Source: Scleromitrula shiraiana (Eukaryota > Ascomycota > Leotiomycetes > Helotiales > Sclerotiniaceae). From it: a stretch of DNA of 64,000 nucleotides. The first letter of the stretch is position 1; every line of letters starts with the position of its first letter. The DNA lies in assembly GCA_028455995.1 (NCBI GenBank), contig JABELC010000006.1:868001-932000 (forward strand), given 5' to 3'. This document shows, in pieces, positions 34,771-45,975 of this stretch. Below the pieces are notes generated by a model. The model saw only the letters and a program-made list of their open reading frames with translations, searched no databases and was not told the DNA's origin. The translations under genes and the position numbers were made by a program.

Positions 34771-36637
34771 TATGATGGTGTAACTTTAGTCAAGTCTTGA
34801 GAGTGAGATACAGCTTGTTTACGATATCAAAAAAAATTGATATTATTGGCGAAAAACTGTCAGGCAGTGTATTTATGAATAACTATCGAAATAAAAAACA
34901 AGTTGGCGCAAAAAAAGATGAAGAATATTGAGAACTATAATTTGGAAGCAAAGGCTGGTTGCTAGGTGGCGACGGCATTGCCGCAATTATATCCCGACAG
35001 ATTGATTAATTCTTTCTGATAAAAGAAGTGTATACGAGTATAACCGAGAAAAATACGAATCATTAACATCAACTCATTGTTTTCGAAATCCATCTCATTG
35101 CTATCAGAAAGTATAAAAATAAAAGCACTTTTCCTATCTTTCATGTCTACATAACCGCGAGAATAATAACAACCTCAGAGCATTTATGCCTATAATTAAA
35201 TCTCAAATGACCCATTTACATTGTCTCAAATCAAACCAATCTCCTGCAAATATATCACTTATACCCAATTCAAGTGCAATATGGTGAGGTAGCATTTTCC
35301 CATGAGAGAAGACAAGGTTTAATTTTCTCCTTCCTCAACTTCTCCAAATACTCCTCGAAATTCTTTTTACAAATGAATGAATTAATCTAATACTCACGTT
35401 TGGCTTTATGTTCTTTTGCGCAACCGAGTTCAGCGACCAACTCCTCTCTCCCCCTCAAAGTAGGTGAAATCTCATATTGACAAAATCGTCCTAAAGCCTT
35501 GACTTAATGACGGGTTATAGGCTTCTTATCCTGTCGCACGACCGTAGCAGTTCCAACAATTGTGTCGCACCTTCTGAGATCAGCAAATCCGAAGCTTGCC
35601 CGTTTCTTAGGATCAACTGAGATATTCACAAAAACTGCCTTTCGGTTGGTTAGAGCTGATTGTCATGGTTTGTATGGAATAGCGGTTTTTTATCTTCCAA
35701 AGACATATCCAAAGAATCAGATTTGCTAATTAGAAGAGGTAATTTCATCTGCCCAAAGATCTTTTGGTTGAATTAGACAAAGGAGGAAATATTTCTCCTT
35801 TCCCTCCACATCCTCCATCTCGTCAAATCCTACCCACCTTATTCCCATGCTATTCCCATGCCCACTCTCCCCTCCAATATCCATACTATCATGTCCGTCC
35901 ACCTTATTCCCATCCACCCACCATCTCAATCCATTACCGATACCGTCCCACACTTCCCATGCAAGGATCTCCTTCAAAATCCCCGCCCAAAACTTCTACC
36001 AACAACCCACAGGTCCACACACTAACCACGATGCGCATGGCTCGTACCAACCCCACAAAGATCGTCGACCCAGTACCTCGGAATCTCCACTTATTCCCCC
36101 AGTTCATTGATTCCCACTGGTATCCTCGGTATCCCTTTCTTCTCATTTCCATGCATTACTCGCCGTCGATCTACATCACCACTGAGTAGGTGGTTTGGAT
36201 ATCTCGGTACATGGAGTGGATAAATAAATAATGGGGGGGATGATGGAGATACTGAGATATTGTACGTACGTAGGGAGTATGGATGAATGAATGAGTGATG
36301 ATCTTTCCTGAGAGGAGATAGAGCGGATGGGGATGGGGATGGGGATGGGGGGGAGCGGTGGGTGTATAAAACCTTGGGGGATATCTGAGTTGAGTTGGAG
36401 AGGTGTGGGTTTGTTTATTGTTCATTTTTATTATCTTCTTATAAGTCTTCTTATTATACTGTATGACAAACCATTCAAACAGATCAATCAAATCAAATCA
36501 AATCAAATCTATCGAAATAATATAACACAGCATATCACAACATACCACAACCCAATATACTCCAACCCAACCTATCTCTTATTATCCATCAAACCCAAAC
36601 CCAATTCCAATCCAAAAAACCTCACCCCACAAAAACA
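34771..36637. promoter_or_regulatory. Spacer with the upstream region of the small secreted protein gene
   Basis: No gene is firmly supported between 34771 and 36300; open frames on both strands near 35726-36189 mirror each other and come from CCCAT/CCATTC-rich sequence. From 36324 to 36351 there are GGGGAT units. A good TATA box (TATAAAA, 36365-36371) lies about 270 nt before the ATG at 36638. The leader between them carries CAAAT repeats (about 36487-36508) and is C/A-rich toward the start codon, typical of fungal promoters. Confidence 0.5.
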
Positions 36638-36961
36638 ATGCATCTATCACCAACCCTCCCCCTCCTCCGCCTCCTAACCATCCTAACCATCCTCACCATA
36701 TCCACATCCACATCCGCACATCCACTCCCCCTCCAGGTACTCCCCCCCCTTATCCCCCTTATCCCCCCCTCTTATATCCACAAGCTAACCACCCCCCCCC
36801 CATTCAAAAAGCCCCGCACACCCACACCACAAACACCAACACTAATCCCATCGCCAGCGAACGGTCAGGAATGCAATGGGGCGAGCGATAGCGTGACGGT
36901 GGGGGATATCGTGGGGAATCTGTTGGGGTGTGCGGGGGTGGGGGGCGTGCTTGGGGGGTAG
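36638..36961 (+). CDS. Possible small secreted protein
   Basis: No family recognised. The 107-residue frame begins with a clear signal peptide: MHLS, then a Leu/Ile/Thr-rich core (LLTILTILTISTSTSA), with likely cleavage after STSA-HP. The mature part is Pro/Thr-rich (PLIPLIPPSY, KPRTPTPQTPTLIPSP) and ends with CNGASDSVTVGDIVGNLLGC, where two Cys could pair, followed by a Gly-rich end. A GT after LPLQ (GTACTC) could be an intron donor, so the mature protein may be shorter. A TATA box and an A-rich AAAACAATGC start context support transcription. C-tract composition alone could also keep such a frame open, so confidence is moderate. Confidence 0.45.
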   Translation: MHLSPTLPLLRLLTILTILTISTSTSAHPLPLQVLPPLIPLIPPSYIHKLTTPPPFKKPRTPTPQTPTLIPSPANGQECNGASDSVTVGDIVGNLLGCAGVGGVLGG

Positions 36962-37056
36962 GGTTTTTTTTTTTGGTTTTTGGGCTTTTTGGGGGGTAGG
37001 TTGGTTGGTTTTGAGAGGGGTGGGTGGATAGGGGGGGGATAAGGGATGGGATGGGG

Positions 37057-37189
37057 GATGGGAGATGGGAGATGGGAGATGGGAGATGGGAGATGGGAGA
37101 TGGGAGATGGGAGATGGGAGATGGGAGATGGGAGATGGGAGATGGGAGATGGGAGATGGGAGATGGGAGATGGGAGATGGGAGATGGGA
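37057..37189. repeat. 7-bp minisatellite (GATGGGA)19
   Basis: Nineteen exact head-to-tail copies of GATGGGA are followed by a few ATGGG pentamers to about 37203. Since 7 is not a multiple of 3, the array stays open in all three frames and produces false open frames reading MGDGRWE. It lies between the small secreted protein gene and the 3' end of GPI2. Confidence 0.95.
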
Positions 37190-37268
37190 TGGGATGGGAT
37201 GGGAATGAAGGGGATCCGGGGTTATTTGTATGTATATATGATTTTAAGTGTGGAAATTTGCCTGTACA

Positions 37269-37306
<38 letters not shown>
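37269..37306. repeat. (TATC)n microsatellite
   Basis: About nine to ten TATC units, followed by an A-rich stretch that borders the GPI2 stop codon. Confidence 0.9.
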
Positions 37307-37393
37307 GCAACAACCAATTAAAAAATTCCAACCAAAAAACCATACAAACATATAAAATATTTATTTTTTAAAAAAAAAAATCAAAAAAAAAAT

Positions 37394-38881
37394 CTAATAA
37401 TCCACATCCCAAGCCCTCCTAATAACCGGTCTAGCCGGATCCCAAGGCCCATGAATCTCATTCTTATACTTCTGCAACCCAATCAACCACCAACTGCAGC
37501 CCCCCATCGCCAACCCCGTGATGAGCGTTCCCAACACACTCCCCACGAGTCCGCTTTTCCAATCCCAAGACGATCTCCCTTCTTGGGGAAGAACCAACCC
37601 GACACCGCCGCCGGCACCGAAAACCAACAGTAACGTGAGGATGAGATGGCCACGTCGAGAATGCAAGCGCGTGTAACGACGAAATACGGGAAAGAGCCCG
37701 AAGACTTCGATGCTGAAGAGCGTTAGACTGAATACCTGGCCCGTGCTGGGGAGACGGGACGCCAGGACCGTGGAAGCCATAAGGGCGGCGTTGGTGCTGA
37801 GAGAAGCGGGGATGTTCTTGTTGTCGACGGTGGAGGTTGTGGTTGTGGGGTAGTAGGTTGAGGAGGAGGAGAGGGAGGGGGTGGCGTAGTCGAAGAAGAA
37901 TATGTTGATTGTGAAGAGGAGGAAGGACATGGCCCAGATGGAGTCGGAGGATGTGGATCGGGTGAGGGATTTGAGGATAGGGGAGAGTCCGAGGAGAGTG
38001 AAGTAGATTAGGAGGGCTGATTTGGCGGTTGAAAGGCGGAGGGAGGTTCGGTGGGAAAACGGTGGGTTGTGGGGTGTATAGATTAGCTTTGGGTGAACTG
38101 GTGGTTGGGTGGATATAGATGACTGTAAAGATGAGGTAGATATAGAATGAGAATGCCTTGAACCATTTGTCGCTGTTGTCAATAAATTGGGTGCGGAACT
38201 CGTAGCCGGTATATCATGTGTAAATGGTTGTGGAGGCGGGAAAGGTACTCTAGTACTTTCCTCTTGACCAACCCATAAATCCCATAGTAACCAACCGAGA
38301 AATGTAGCGATAGATCCCCATCCTACGACTGAAACGGGGGAAACTCTTTCTTGGAAGATTCCTACGAAACATACGACGAATATTATGACCGAACAAACAT
38401 GTTGAACGATTACTGTTGAATCAGCAACCAAGGGCCAAAAGTCATAAGGCTGAAGACGTGGATTTCGTTGGAGATGTTCAAGAAACGTATCTTGATCTGT
38501 ATAATTATCCGGATCTATTCTCAAAAGTCAATCTAAGTAATCAACATACAGATAGAAAAAAGAAACCATACAAGATTGTTTAACCCATAACAATTTCTTC
38601 CAAGTAGCCTTCCTCCTCCTACTACTACTCTTATTCCTATCATTATGTCTTCCGGTAGACCCCGCAAGACCTCTCCTATTACTCCTCCCCGCATCCCCAT
38701 TCGTCATCCGCAATTGATTGATAATGGTTGCATTTCTGCGGGGTGGTGAAGCTTGATGGATGGCATCTTCGGGAGCTAGATGTGAACGATCGTGAGGTAA
38801 GATTCGAGCTGAAGTTACATTTGGTAATGTGGAACTTCGCATCAAGGGGGGAGCATATTGAGGTGCCGGTGGAGGCACCAT
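37394..38881 (-). CDS. gpi2: GPI2/PIG-C, subunit of the GPI-GlcNAc transferase complex
   Basis: GPI2 (PIG-C) belongs to the ER complex that adds N-acetylglucosamine to phosphatidylinositol, the first step of GPI-anchor synthesis. Two exons (minus), 38881-38572 and 38514-37394, give 476 residues. The 57-bp intron is supported because splicing creates the conserved WKKLLWVKQSYPDNYTD; the unspliced frame would read a stop. The next motifs are FLEHLQRNPRLQPYDFWPLV and ADSTVIVQHVCSV, highly typical of the family. Multiple membrane helices follow (IIFVVCFVGIF, ATFLGWLLWDLWVG, LLIYFTLLGLSPILK, MSFLLFTINIFFFDY and three more). The N-terminal 100 residues are Arg/Ser-rich and cytosolic, and a Ser/Thr-rich loop of about 70 residues (near 170-240) is longer than in yeast. 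The window also holds a GH76 enzyme acting on GPI proteins, 13 kb away; I see no direct link. Confidence 0.95.
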
Positions 38882-40730
38882 AATGTGCTTCTTGGATAAG
38901 GCTGGATTGATAACATGGACATTGGGATTTAGATTTGGATTTTGTCAGCCTTGAGAATAGTGGATGGTTTTCCATGTTTTAGCTATTAAGGTATACTTGG
39001 GTCACCGTTTTAATTCGATTGTGGCTCAAAATATGATTCTGGCTTAAATTGGTGGCTTTGATATCCAGCCACAATCCTCCAATTTTTCATCATCTATTAA
39101 TTATTCTCCACCTTTCTTGTTGCTCCTCTTGCAATTTCCAACAGTGTAACAGTTACATTTCAAGGTATCTCGGTTGCCCTTCTTGCTCAGCCTTGCAGGA
39201 TACAACCCCCATGCTTGAGTTTCTATCAATAGAAAGAAAAGCTTTATTATCTTGTCAAACCTTGTACGGTACAACGGAGCATTTGTATGTAGGATTTAAA
39301 GAAAGAAAAAAAAATCATCCAACATCAAAAATCTCATCTCCTCTCAATCAGCACTAAGATCCTATAATATAAGCATAATTCCAGGTACGAGAGAGACATC
39401 GCCAACGTGTATATTGAAAGATCGTATATCTCAAACCTATCAATAATAGAATAACATGATAACGTGAACATCATCCTTGCCATGTCTACCACCGTTTAGG
39501 AGTACCCATGAGCATTTCTAGCTTGTTGGTATACCATACCTAGAAGAAGGTCTTTTGTGAGAGTGGCTCATTCAAATTGTTGGTTGACACGAGGGCTCAC
39601 TATGTTTCAGGAAGGAATATTTTTTCTCTAATCTAAGTGGAGATTTTTGAGGTGGAGGTGATCATACAATTAGCAAGCAAGGCGAAGTTGCTAGGGATAA
39701 TTTCATCCATAATGGTGGCAGTGCAATGAAGTCGATAGTAACAAATCCAAGCAACATATTTCGAATGTGTTGTTATGGACGACATTCATGGTTACAACAA
39801 AACAAGCAATGGGTCAAAAGTGGAAGAAAATTCAGAATAGCCATTTGAATCGGAAAAGCATTGATCATATATCTATCCATCCATCTATCCATTACAGCAA
39901 GTATCGCCGATGGAAAGCCTCAGAAAGGTTTCAAATATTCAAACACAGGGCTCTCTCATAATCGTTTCAATGCTATCAAATTTATGGAGTAGCGTTCGGT
40001 ATTTACAAATTAATATATACAGTACACTCAGTAGTACCGTCCCCATTCATTCATTCATTCATCAAAAAAATTCTCTCCTTCATATTTTCTATCCAATAGT
40101 TCTAATATCCCATAAATATCTAATAAATAAATAAATAAATATAGTTAGTATCCATCATTACGATAATCAACCCATAATAAAAGTATTGATCATAGCAAAG
40201 TTAAGGTTGCGGAGCCAGCGGAGCACATCCGGCACGGAGCATATAATGCCCAGGAAGGATACTGTGGATTAGAACCAACAAGAGAAAGAGAAAGAGAGGG
40301 AGAAAGAGAGGGAGAAAGCGCCCCCAATCCATCCATTCCATTCCATAAATAAATGATTAGATTGATAAATTGATAAATTGATAAGTGGTAAGTGGTAAGA
40401 GGGGAGGGGAACTTATTTATTAATCTGATTTTACAAAAGTTTACTTGGTAAATAATATAATATAACATCGACGTTTTAATAAGTAATATAGACGAGGAAG
40501 ACAGACTGGACTAATTCCAGTATGGATTTTGCTTTTGTACCTACCTGATGATTAACCCGTAGATGTGAATCTTGGAAAATAATACATCAGTGTCAGTCAA
40601 TATCAATCAATGTACAATATAACATGTAAAAGAACGATTCAACGAGCTAGAGGATTCGATCATGAATCTTTTTCCCCCTTGTATCTATTCTATTTTTGTA
40701 TTCGGAAAATTTCGAAAAACATATGGAGAT

Positions 40731-40820
40731 GATAGAGCTGGATAGGATAGAGCTGGATAGGATAGAGCTGGATAGGATAGAGCTGGATAGGATAGAGCTG
40801 GATAGGATAGAGCTGGACAG
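40731..40820. repeat. 15-bp minisatellite, six copies
   Basis: Six tandem copies of GATAGAGCTGGATAG, the last with a T-to-C change (GGACAG). On the minus strand it keeps a frame open, giving a false Ser-Ser-Ile-Leu repeat. Confidence 0.95.
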
Positions 40821-41445
40821 GTAATAAAATTGTACAGAGCGGAAGGATTGCGAAGGATAAATACTCTTACTGCGCTTCAATGCCAAGAGAATCCAGTTTC
40901 TCCTTCATTCAAAGGGTCTAGAATAGTTTTTGGGGGGTGGGGGAGGGCTTGGTTGTTTCTCTGTTGGATTTTATTTATTTTCTTGTTTTTTTTTTTTTTT
41001 TGATACTTACTTCCTACGGGCTAGGCACTATGTGTGTACTCACGTACTGTAGGGTAATGATGATGATGATGATGATGGCCTTGTAAATGGATTGAGATAA
41101 CGATGAGGATTCAACTGGGTTAGTGATCATTTTACATGATCATTAATAAATGCTATTAATGAGAGATAGTTACTAAGTTATGGAGTAGATAAAAGACAAC
41201 AGCGACATTCAAGTTTATAGAATCTGCATGAATCGATTAGTTCCGCTTAAAGTTCAATAATAATAAATATCTAGCATCTGCTGACCAAAAAAACTGTATA
41301 ATTACTTCTCTTGGCAAGTTGGGGAGGGGGGATATCGAATTTTGAATTTTGAAGCCTAGATAGGGAGGTACAAATACTGTATCTCCTTAGCTACAGATGA
41401 ATATATTCATTGTATCGTTGTATGAAAATCAGTTTCCCGATATCT

Positions 41446-41515
41446 TCAAACTCCAAACTCCAAACTCCAAACTCCAAACTTCACACTTCAAACTCCAAAC
41501 TTCAATCTTTAAACT
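41446..41515. repeat. Degenerate 7-bp repeat (AAACTCC family)
   Basis: About nine units of AAACTCC drifting to AAACTTC and CACACTTC. The unit differs from the usual fungal telomere repeat TTAGGG, so a buried telomere is unlikely. Confidence 0.7.
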
Positions 41516-42609
41516 TCAAACTGCAAAAGATCTCCATTGCCATCTCAATGCGTATCAAAACATTGAACGCTAATAAAACATACTTCAAAGCAATGACAAA
41601 TTCGCAAGATCTTATTCTTATTCTTCTTATTCTTATTAGTCTTATTCTTATTAGTCTTATTACTCTGACCCTGGCATCTGATACTCCTAAAGTTCTAAAC
41701 AGACACTTTTCCCCACACACGTGGGTTGGGGGATATCCATCCATATCTGTTCTACTGTAATCGATAAAATCTCTTAAGGACTCTTGGCTTTTATTGGCAC
41801 GTTGTTAATCTTTTGATTTTGAGAGGATAATATTATGATTATGATGATGATTAATTCCCGTTTCTCATCTACTACTTCTAGGCATTTTTTAACGTCTCTA
41901 GTTTTTTTTTTATATATAATCTAGTAGAAGTTGGACTAATAACTTATTAATTATTATTATTATTATTATTAGTGATTATTATCATTACTCCCATTTCCAC
42001 ATTGTGAAATATTGAACTTTGCCTTGTGTTTACATTTCATCTGTATTTGTGTATTTGTGCAGACAGATCTCGTACTTTATTTATTTTATTTATTTAAAAC
42101 ATACGATATGGTGTGATATAATATAGTACCTAGATATGTATGGATGGTATGATATCGGATAATTCCCAAATTTCTTATTACTATTGTTATTATTATTACT
42201 ATTATTATTATTATTAACCTGACGAGATGCTAATTAATATAAATAAGCTTAGGCGACTCTCGCAACCGAACTAGGTATTATTGAATAAATAAATAATAAA
42301 TAAATAACTAGGAAGAAGCTTTTTAAATTGTAGATTAGATTTCGGTACAAGGATTGAAAGTTTGGGCACTAGTGGTATTTTAGTGGTATTTCTTCTATGT
42401 AACCTTGGTTGATATCTTAAATTATATTATTAGGAGTAGTAAAGTTGAAACTTGAAAGGAATATTAATGGACAATTTGAATTGTAGGATCAAAAAGAAAG
42501 AGGATGAGGGGGATGAGGGGGGGGGAGAGATGAGAGGGATGAGAGGGATGAGAGAGATGAGAGGGATGAGAGGAATTATGAGTTATGAGTTATGAGTTAT
42601 GATGTAAAT

Positions 42610-42610
<1 letters not shown>

Positions 42611-42652
<42 letters not shown>

Positions 42653-42654
42653 GT
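42611..42654. repeat. (CAGA)n microsatellite
   Basis: About eleven perfect CAGA units in gene-free spacer. Confidence 0.95.
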
Positions 42655-43502
42655 ATGGGTATGGATGATTTCACAATTTATACTTCCCCACCTATAAACC
42701 ATACCCAGATAGTATAAAGTAATAAGTAATAAGTAATAAGTAGTAATAGTAAAATACCATCCATCAGCACTGGCCAACTCAAATACTGCTTGAGCTAATT
42801 GTATACTAATAAAATACCTCATTACCATAGCATACATACATAGCATACTGGTTGGTCTGGTTGGACTGGGGGGTCCCATTTTCTACTTCTACTTCTGTTT
42901 CTACTTCTGTTTCTACTTCTACTTTTTTATTACTTCTACTTTTTTATTACTTCTACTTTTTTATTACTTCTATTTCTATTTCTAACGCAATAATGGTGAA
43001 ATATTAAATATCCATTCATTTCCCCATTCCATCTTCTCTTAAGAATACTCTTCTCCCTTCTCTCTTCTCTTTGTCAATTTATTATTTTATTCTTCTTCAA
43101 TTATAAATACAGTTGATATAAACCAAGTACTTCAATTACTTCAATTATTACTTCAATTATTACTTCAATTACAGAGGTTGTTATAATACCAACACGTTAA
43201 TTGATTGTGAATAATAAGAATAATAAAGTGGTTCGACGTTTCCGGTAAAGCTTTCCATTCCGGATCCATACAGAAATTACTATACAATTACGCATTCATT
43301 CATAAAATCTATATTGTCGCCCGCTCTGAATACTTTAATTGGGAGAGATAATTGTTGATCATAACCTTTTCAAGACATTATCGACATCCATTTTTACCTA
43401 TAAATTTATATATTCGTTCAATTCAGTAATTAAATTTATTATTCTTCAAGGAAAAAAGATCTTCTCAATCATAAATTGTTTGAGATTAAAAATACCGCCA
43501 AG

Positions 43503-44195
43503 ATGCGACCAACCTCACCTCTCTCCCTGTTACTTTTTCTCCAACTATCAACTTCAGCTCCAATTCCCATAACTCAAATCCTACCTCAAGATTGTCAACA
43601 TTTCCTCTCATGTTCCAGTCTCCGCGAAGTAACCTCCTTACCACGATTAACCCAAAAACCAAACATTCTATCGAATCCACACTTCCCCAACCACCAACTC
43701 ACATCACCCTCCATATTAATCCACGGCCCAATATTAACCCCACCATCAACATCGATATCGACCACTGGTACTCTCTCTCCTTCCGAATTAGAAGAAGAGC
43801 CCATTTCCAACGTCCCCACAACTCCTTCACCAGATACTCCACCAAACGAAGCTCTTTCCGCTCCTACACCCCTCACATCCGCATACCTCCAATCTCTCAC
43901 TTCCTCCTCCACTGACTCAAATGACGCTTTACCTTTACCATCAATGCCTACATCTGCGCTCCCATCCCTCCGAAAAGAAGAAGCGAGAAAATATTGGGAT
44001 GATCAAGCTAGGGAAGGAGGAAATTGGGGTGAAAAGGAAATTGGTCAGAAATCTACATGTGCGAAGGGGATTTGGGAGGTAAAGGGAAGACTTTTGAGGG
44101 AAAGGAGAAATTCTAATGATCTTCTTGTGGTGGGTGTTGTGGTGTTGTTTTTGGCGGTTGTGATTGGGATGGAGGTTTGGGATAAGGTTTGGTAG
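43503..44195 (+). CDS. Putative secretory-pathway protein with C-terminal membrane anchor (orphan)
   Basis: No family recognised. Single exon, 230 residues, starting at ATG 43503, which has a good CCAAG context and directly begins a signal peptide (PLSLLLFLQLSTSA); an in-frame ATG 27 nt upstream would bury it. The lumenal part has two nearby Cys (QDCQHFLSC) and a long Pro/Ser/Thr-rich segment (PTTPSPDTPPNEALSAPTPL), probably O-glycosylated. A charged region (RKEEARKYWDDQAREGGNWG) follows. Near the C-terminus one hydrophobic helix (LLVVGVVVLFLAVVIGMEV) probably spans the membrane, leaving a very short cytosolic end (WDKVW). This gives a type I layout, as in fungal wall or stress sensors, but without a WSC or other known domain. 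The layout is seen; the role is not. Confidence 0.65.
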   Translation: MRPTSPLSLLLFLQLSTSAPIPITQILPQDCQHFLSCSSLREVTSLPRLTQKPNILSNPHFPNHQLTSPSILIHGPILTPPSTSISTTGTLSPSELEEEPISNVPTTPSPDTPPNEALSAPTPLTSAYLQSLTSSSTDSNDALPLPSMPTSALPSLRKEEARKYWDDQAREGGNWGEKEIGQKSTCAKGIWEVKGRLLRERRNSNDLLVVGVVVLFLAVVIGMEVWDKVW

Positions 44196-45146
44196 GTTCT
44201 TTCTCTTCTTTTCTTTCTTGCTTGTTTTTTTTTTCTTCCCTGGTTTTCTATTCCTTGTGAAAATAAAAGTTATGAAAAACTAATTCGTGGAAAAATAGCC
44301 ATCGAAATCAAAACACAAACAGAGCTCTCAGAAGAGGTGAAATCTACCTCGAAGACGACGAAACCCTTGCATTTATCGTCAAGAATCCATGGAGAAGCGA
44401 TGGAGTCAGTGACGAAAAGTCAAGACTCAGTTCTCAGTATGCCAAATATATGGATGCGGATGAGGAAACTTGTTATGGTGAGGAGGACGTGGTGGTCGAA
44501 AGATTATAATATGATACGATGATGTCATGGAGTTTCTTTTGTTTGTGATCTGGATTACTTGGCTTGACTGATTTGGATTTGATTGGATTGCATGGAATCG
44601 GATGAGATAAGAATTCTTGTTGTTTGTTTGTTTGCTTGGACAGGGCTAGGCGTTTTTATTAATAAAATGGGATGGGATGGAATAGGAAGATTAGGGAGAT
44701 GGGGTTTATCATATATCGATACTCGTAGCATGCATGGGTTTTGGGAGTCATGGTTTATCTTACTTGGATTTGACTCGGTTAGCGGAGAACGTTTCTAGGC
44801 CCGTTGCACTAGCATTGGCACCGGGGCTAGAATGGGCGGATGGTGGATATCCATGCATACATGCATACATACATACATACATGCGTAGGATAGCATGGTA
44901 TGGAAATAGGCAGTATGGGATATGATGGAGAGAAACAATTCTATTATTACAGAGACCGTCGCAGCGAAGTAGAACAGAACATCGCAACGCATCGCAACGC
45001 ATCGTAGCGCATCGCAATGCAAAGCTATAGAAACTATACTAAGCTAAGCTAGGCTAGGCAGAGCGTGAACTTAGCGAAATTCAATACAATAACATACAAT
45101 ACCATACAATATATAAATTCTACCCGTCTGTTGTTCGTTCTGGGAT

Positions 45147-45147
<1 letters not shown>

Positions 45148-45188
<41 letters not shown>
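45148..45188. repeat. (TTTC)n microsatellite
   Basis: About nine perfect TTTC units. The opposite strand reads GAAA units and yields a false Lys/Glu/Arg-rich frame. Confidence 0.9.
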
Positions 45189-45189
<1 letters not shown>

Positions 45190-45884
45190 TTTAGCTATTA
45201 GGATATGGATATGCAGATGGATATGCAGATGAACATGGAGATAGAGGAAACGGGAAAGGGTATACATGATTCACGTATTTCCTTCCTATCCATCCATCTT
45301 CCCCTCCGCTGTCCCCCTCCGATAAATAAGAAATCAATAAGAAATTAAATAAGAAATTAAATAAGATCTAGATATATTTCTATCTGTAATTTTCAGATAT
45401 ATATACATATATATATATATATACTAGTACATGGATATTCACGTGGGTGTTCCTGTGCGTGTTCCTGTGGGTAGTGTGAGCGGATTAGGGATGTTGGAGG
45501 GATTAGGGAGTGAGAGGGGTGAGTGAGATGAGATGGGGGATGAGTGAGATGGGATGAGTGAGATAGGGATGAGAAAGGAGATGAGAAAGGAGAAGCAAAG
45601 GAAAGGAGAACCAAGGGAAGGGATGTTTACATGGTGATTACGTACCTATTTTACTTTTCGGATTTGCTGCTGGTATGGTATTAGTGATGCGTGCGTGGGG
45701 TTGCGAGATAGATATTGTGATGGGGTTGTGTGGTATTTTTATTTTTGTTTTTATTTTTATTTTTGGATTTGGTTTTATCTTTGGAGTTATTGCTAGAGAG
45801 AGAAGTGCGTTTGATGTAAATGTGAATGTGGATGTGAATGGAACGAGAGAATTAAATAGGCCGGATAAAAACCATAGTTAATCT

Positions 45885-45975
45885 ATTTCTATTACTATTT
45901 CTATTACTATTACTATTTCTATTTCTATTTCTATTTCTATTAATATTACTATTTCTATTTCTATTACTATTACTA
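45885..45975. repeat. Interrupted TATTTC/TATTAC hexamer array
   Basis: About fourteen 6-bp units alternating between TATTTC and TATTAC, with one TATTAA variant. Confidence 0.85.

Larger units (their letters stand above)
38882..43502. other. 4.6 kb gene-free spacer rich in simple repeats
   Basis: I found no coding region with motifs or a coherent exon structure. The interval contains dense microsatellites: (GAGAAA) near 40281-40318, the 15-bp array at 40731-40820, GATGAT near 41058-41073, CCAAACT units at 41446-41515, ATT runs at 41948-41970 and 42190-42213, GAGAGGGAT units at 42515-42575, CAGA units at 42611-42654 and ACTTCT units at 42880-42975. The leader of the gene at 43503 lies at the right end. 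Confidence 0.55.

Noticed and set aside
35726..36189. Mirror-image open frames on both strands
   Set aside because: Both derive from CCCAT/CCACC-rich sequence; no signal, domain or intron pattern favours either.
37024..37371. Two overlapping open frames reading repeated MGDGRWE
   Set aside because: They are products of the 7-bp minisatellite, which is open in all frames; no start context or promoter supports translation.
40647..40886. Minus-strand frame with Ser-Ser-Ile-Leu repeats
   Set aside because: It arises entirely from the 15-bp minisatellite.
45120..45975. Regular repeats considered as a CRISPR array
   Set aside because: Units are contiguous microsatellites without spacers, in a eukaryotic genome.
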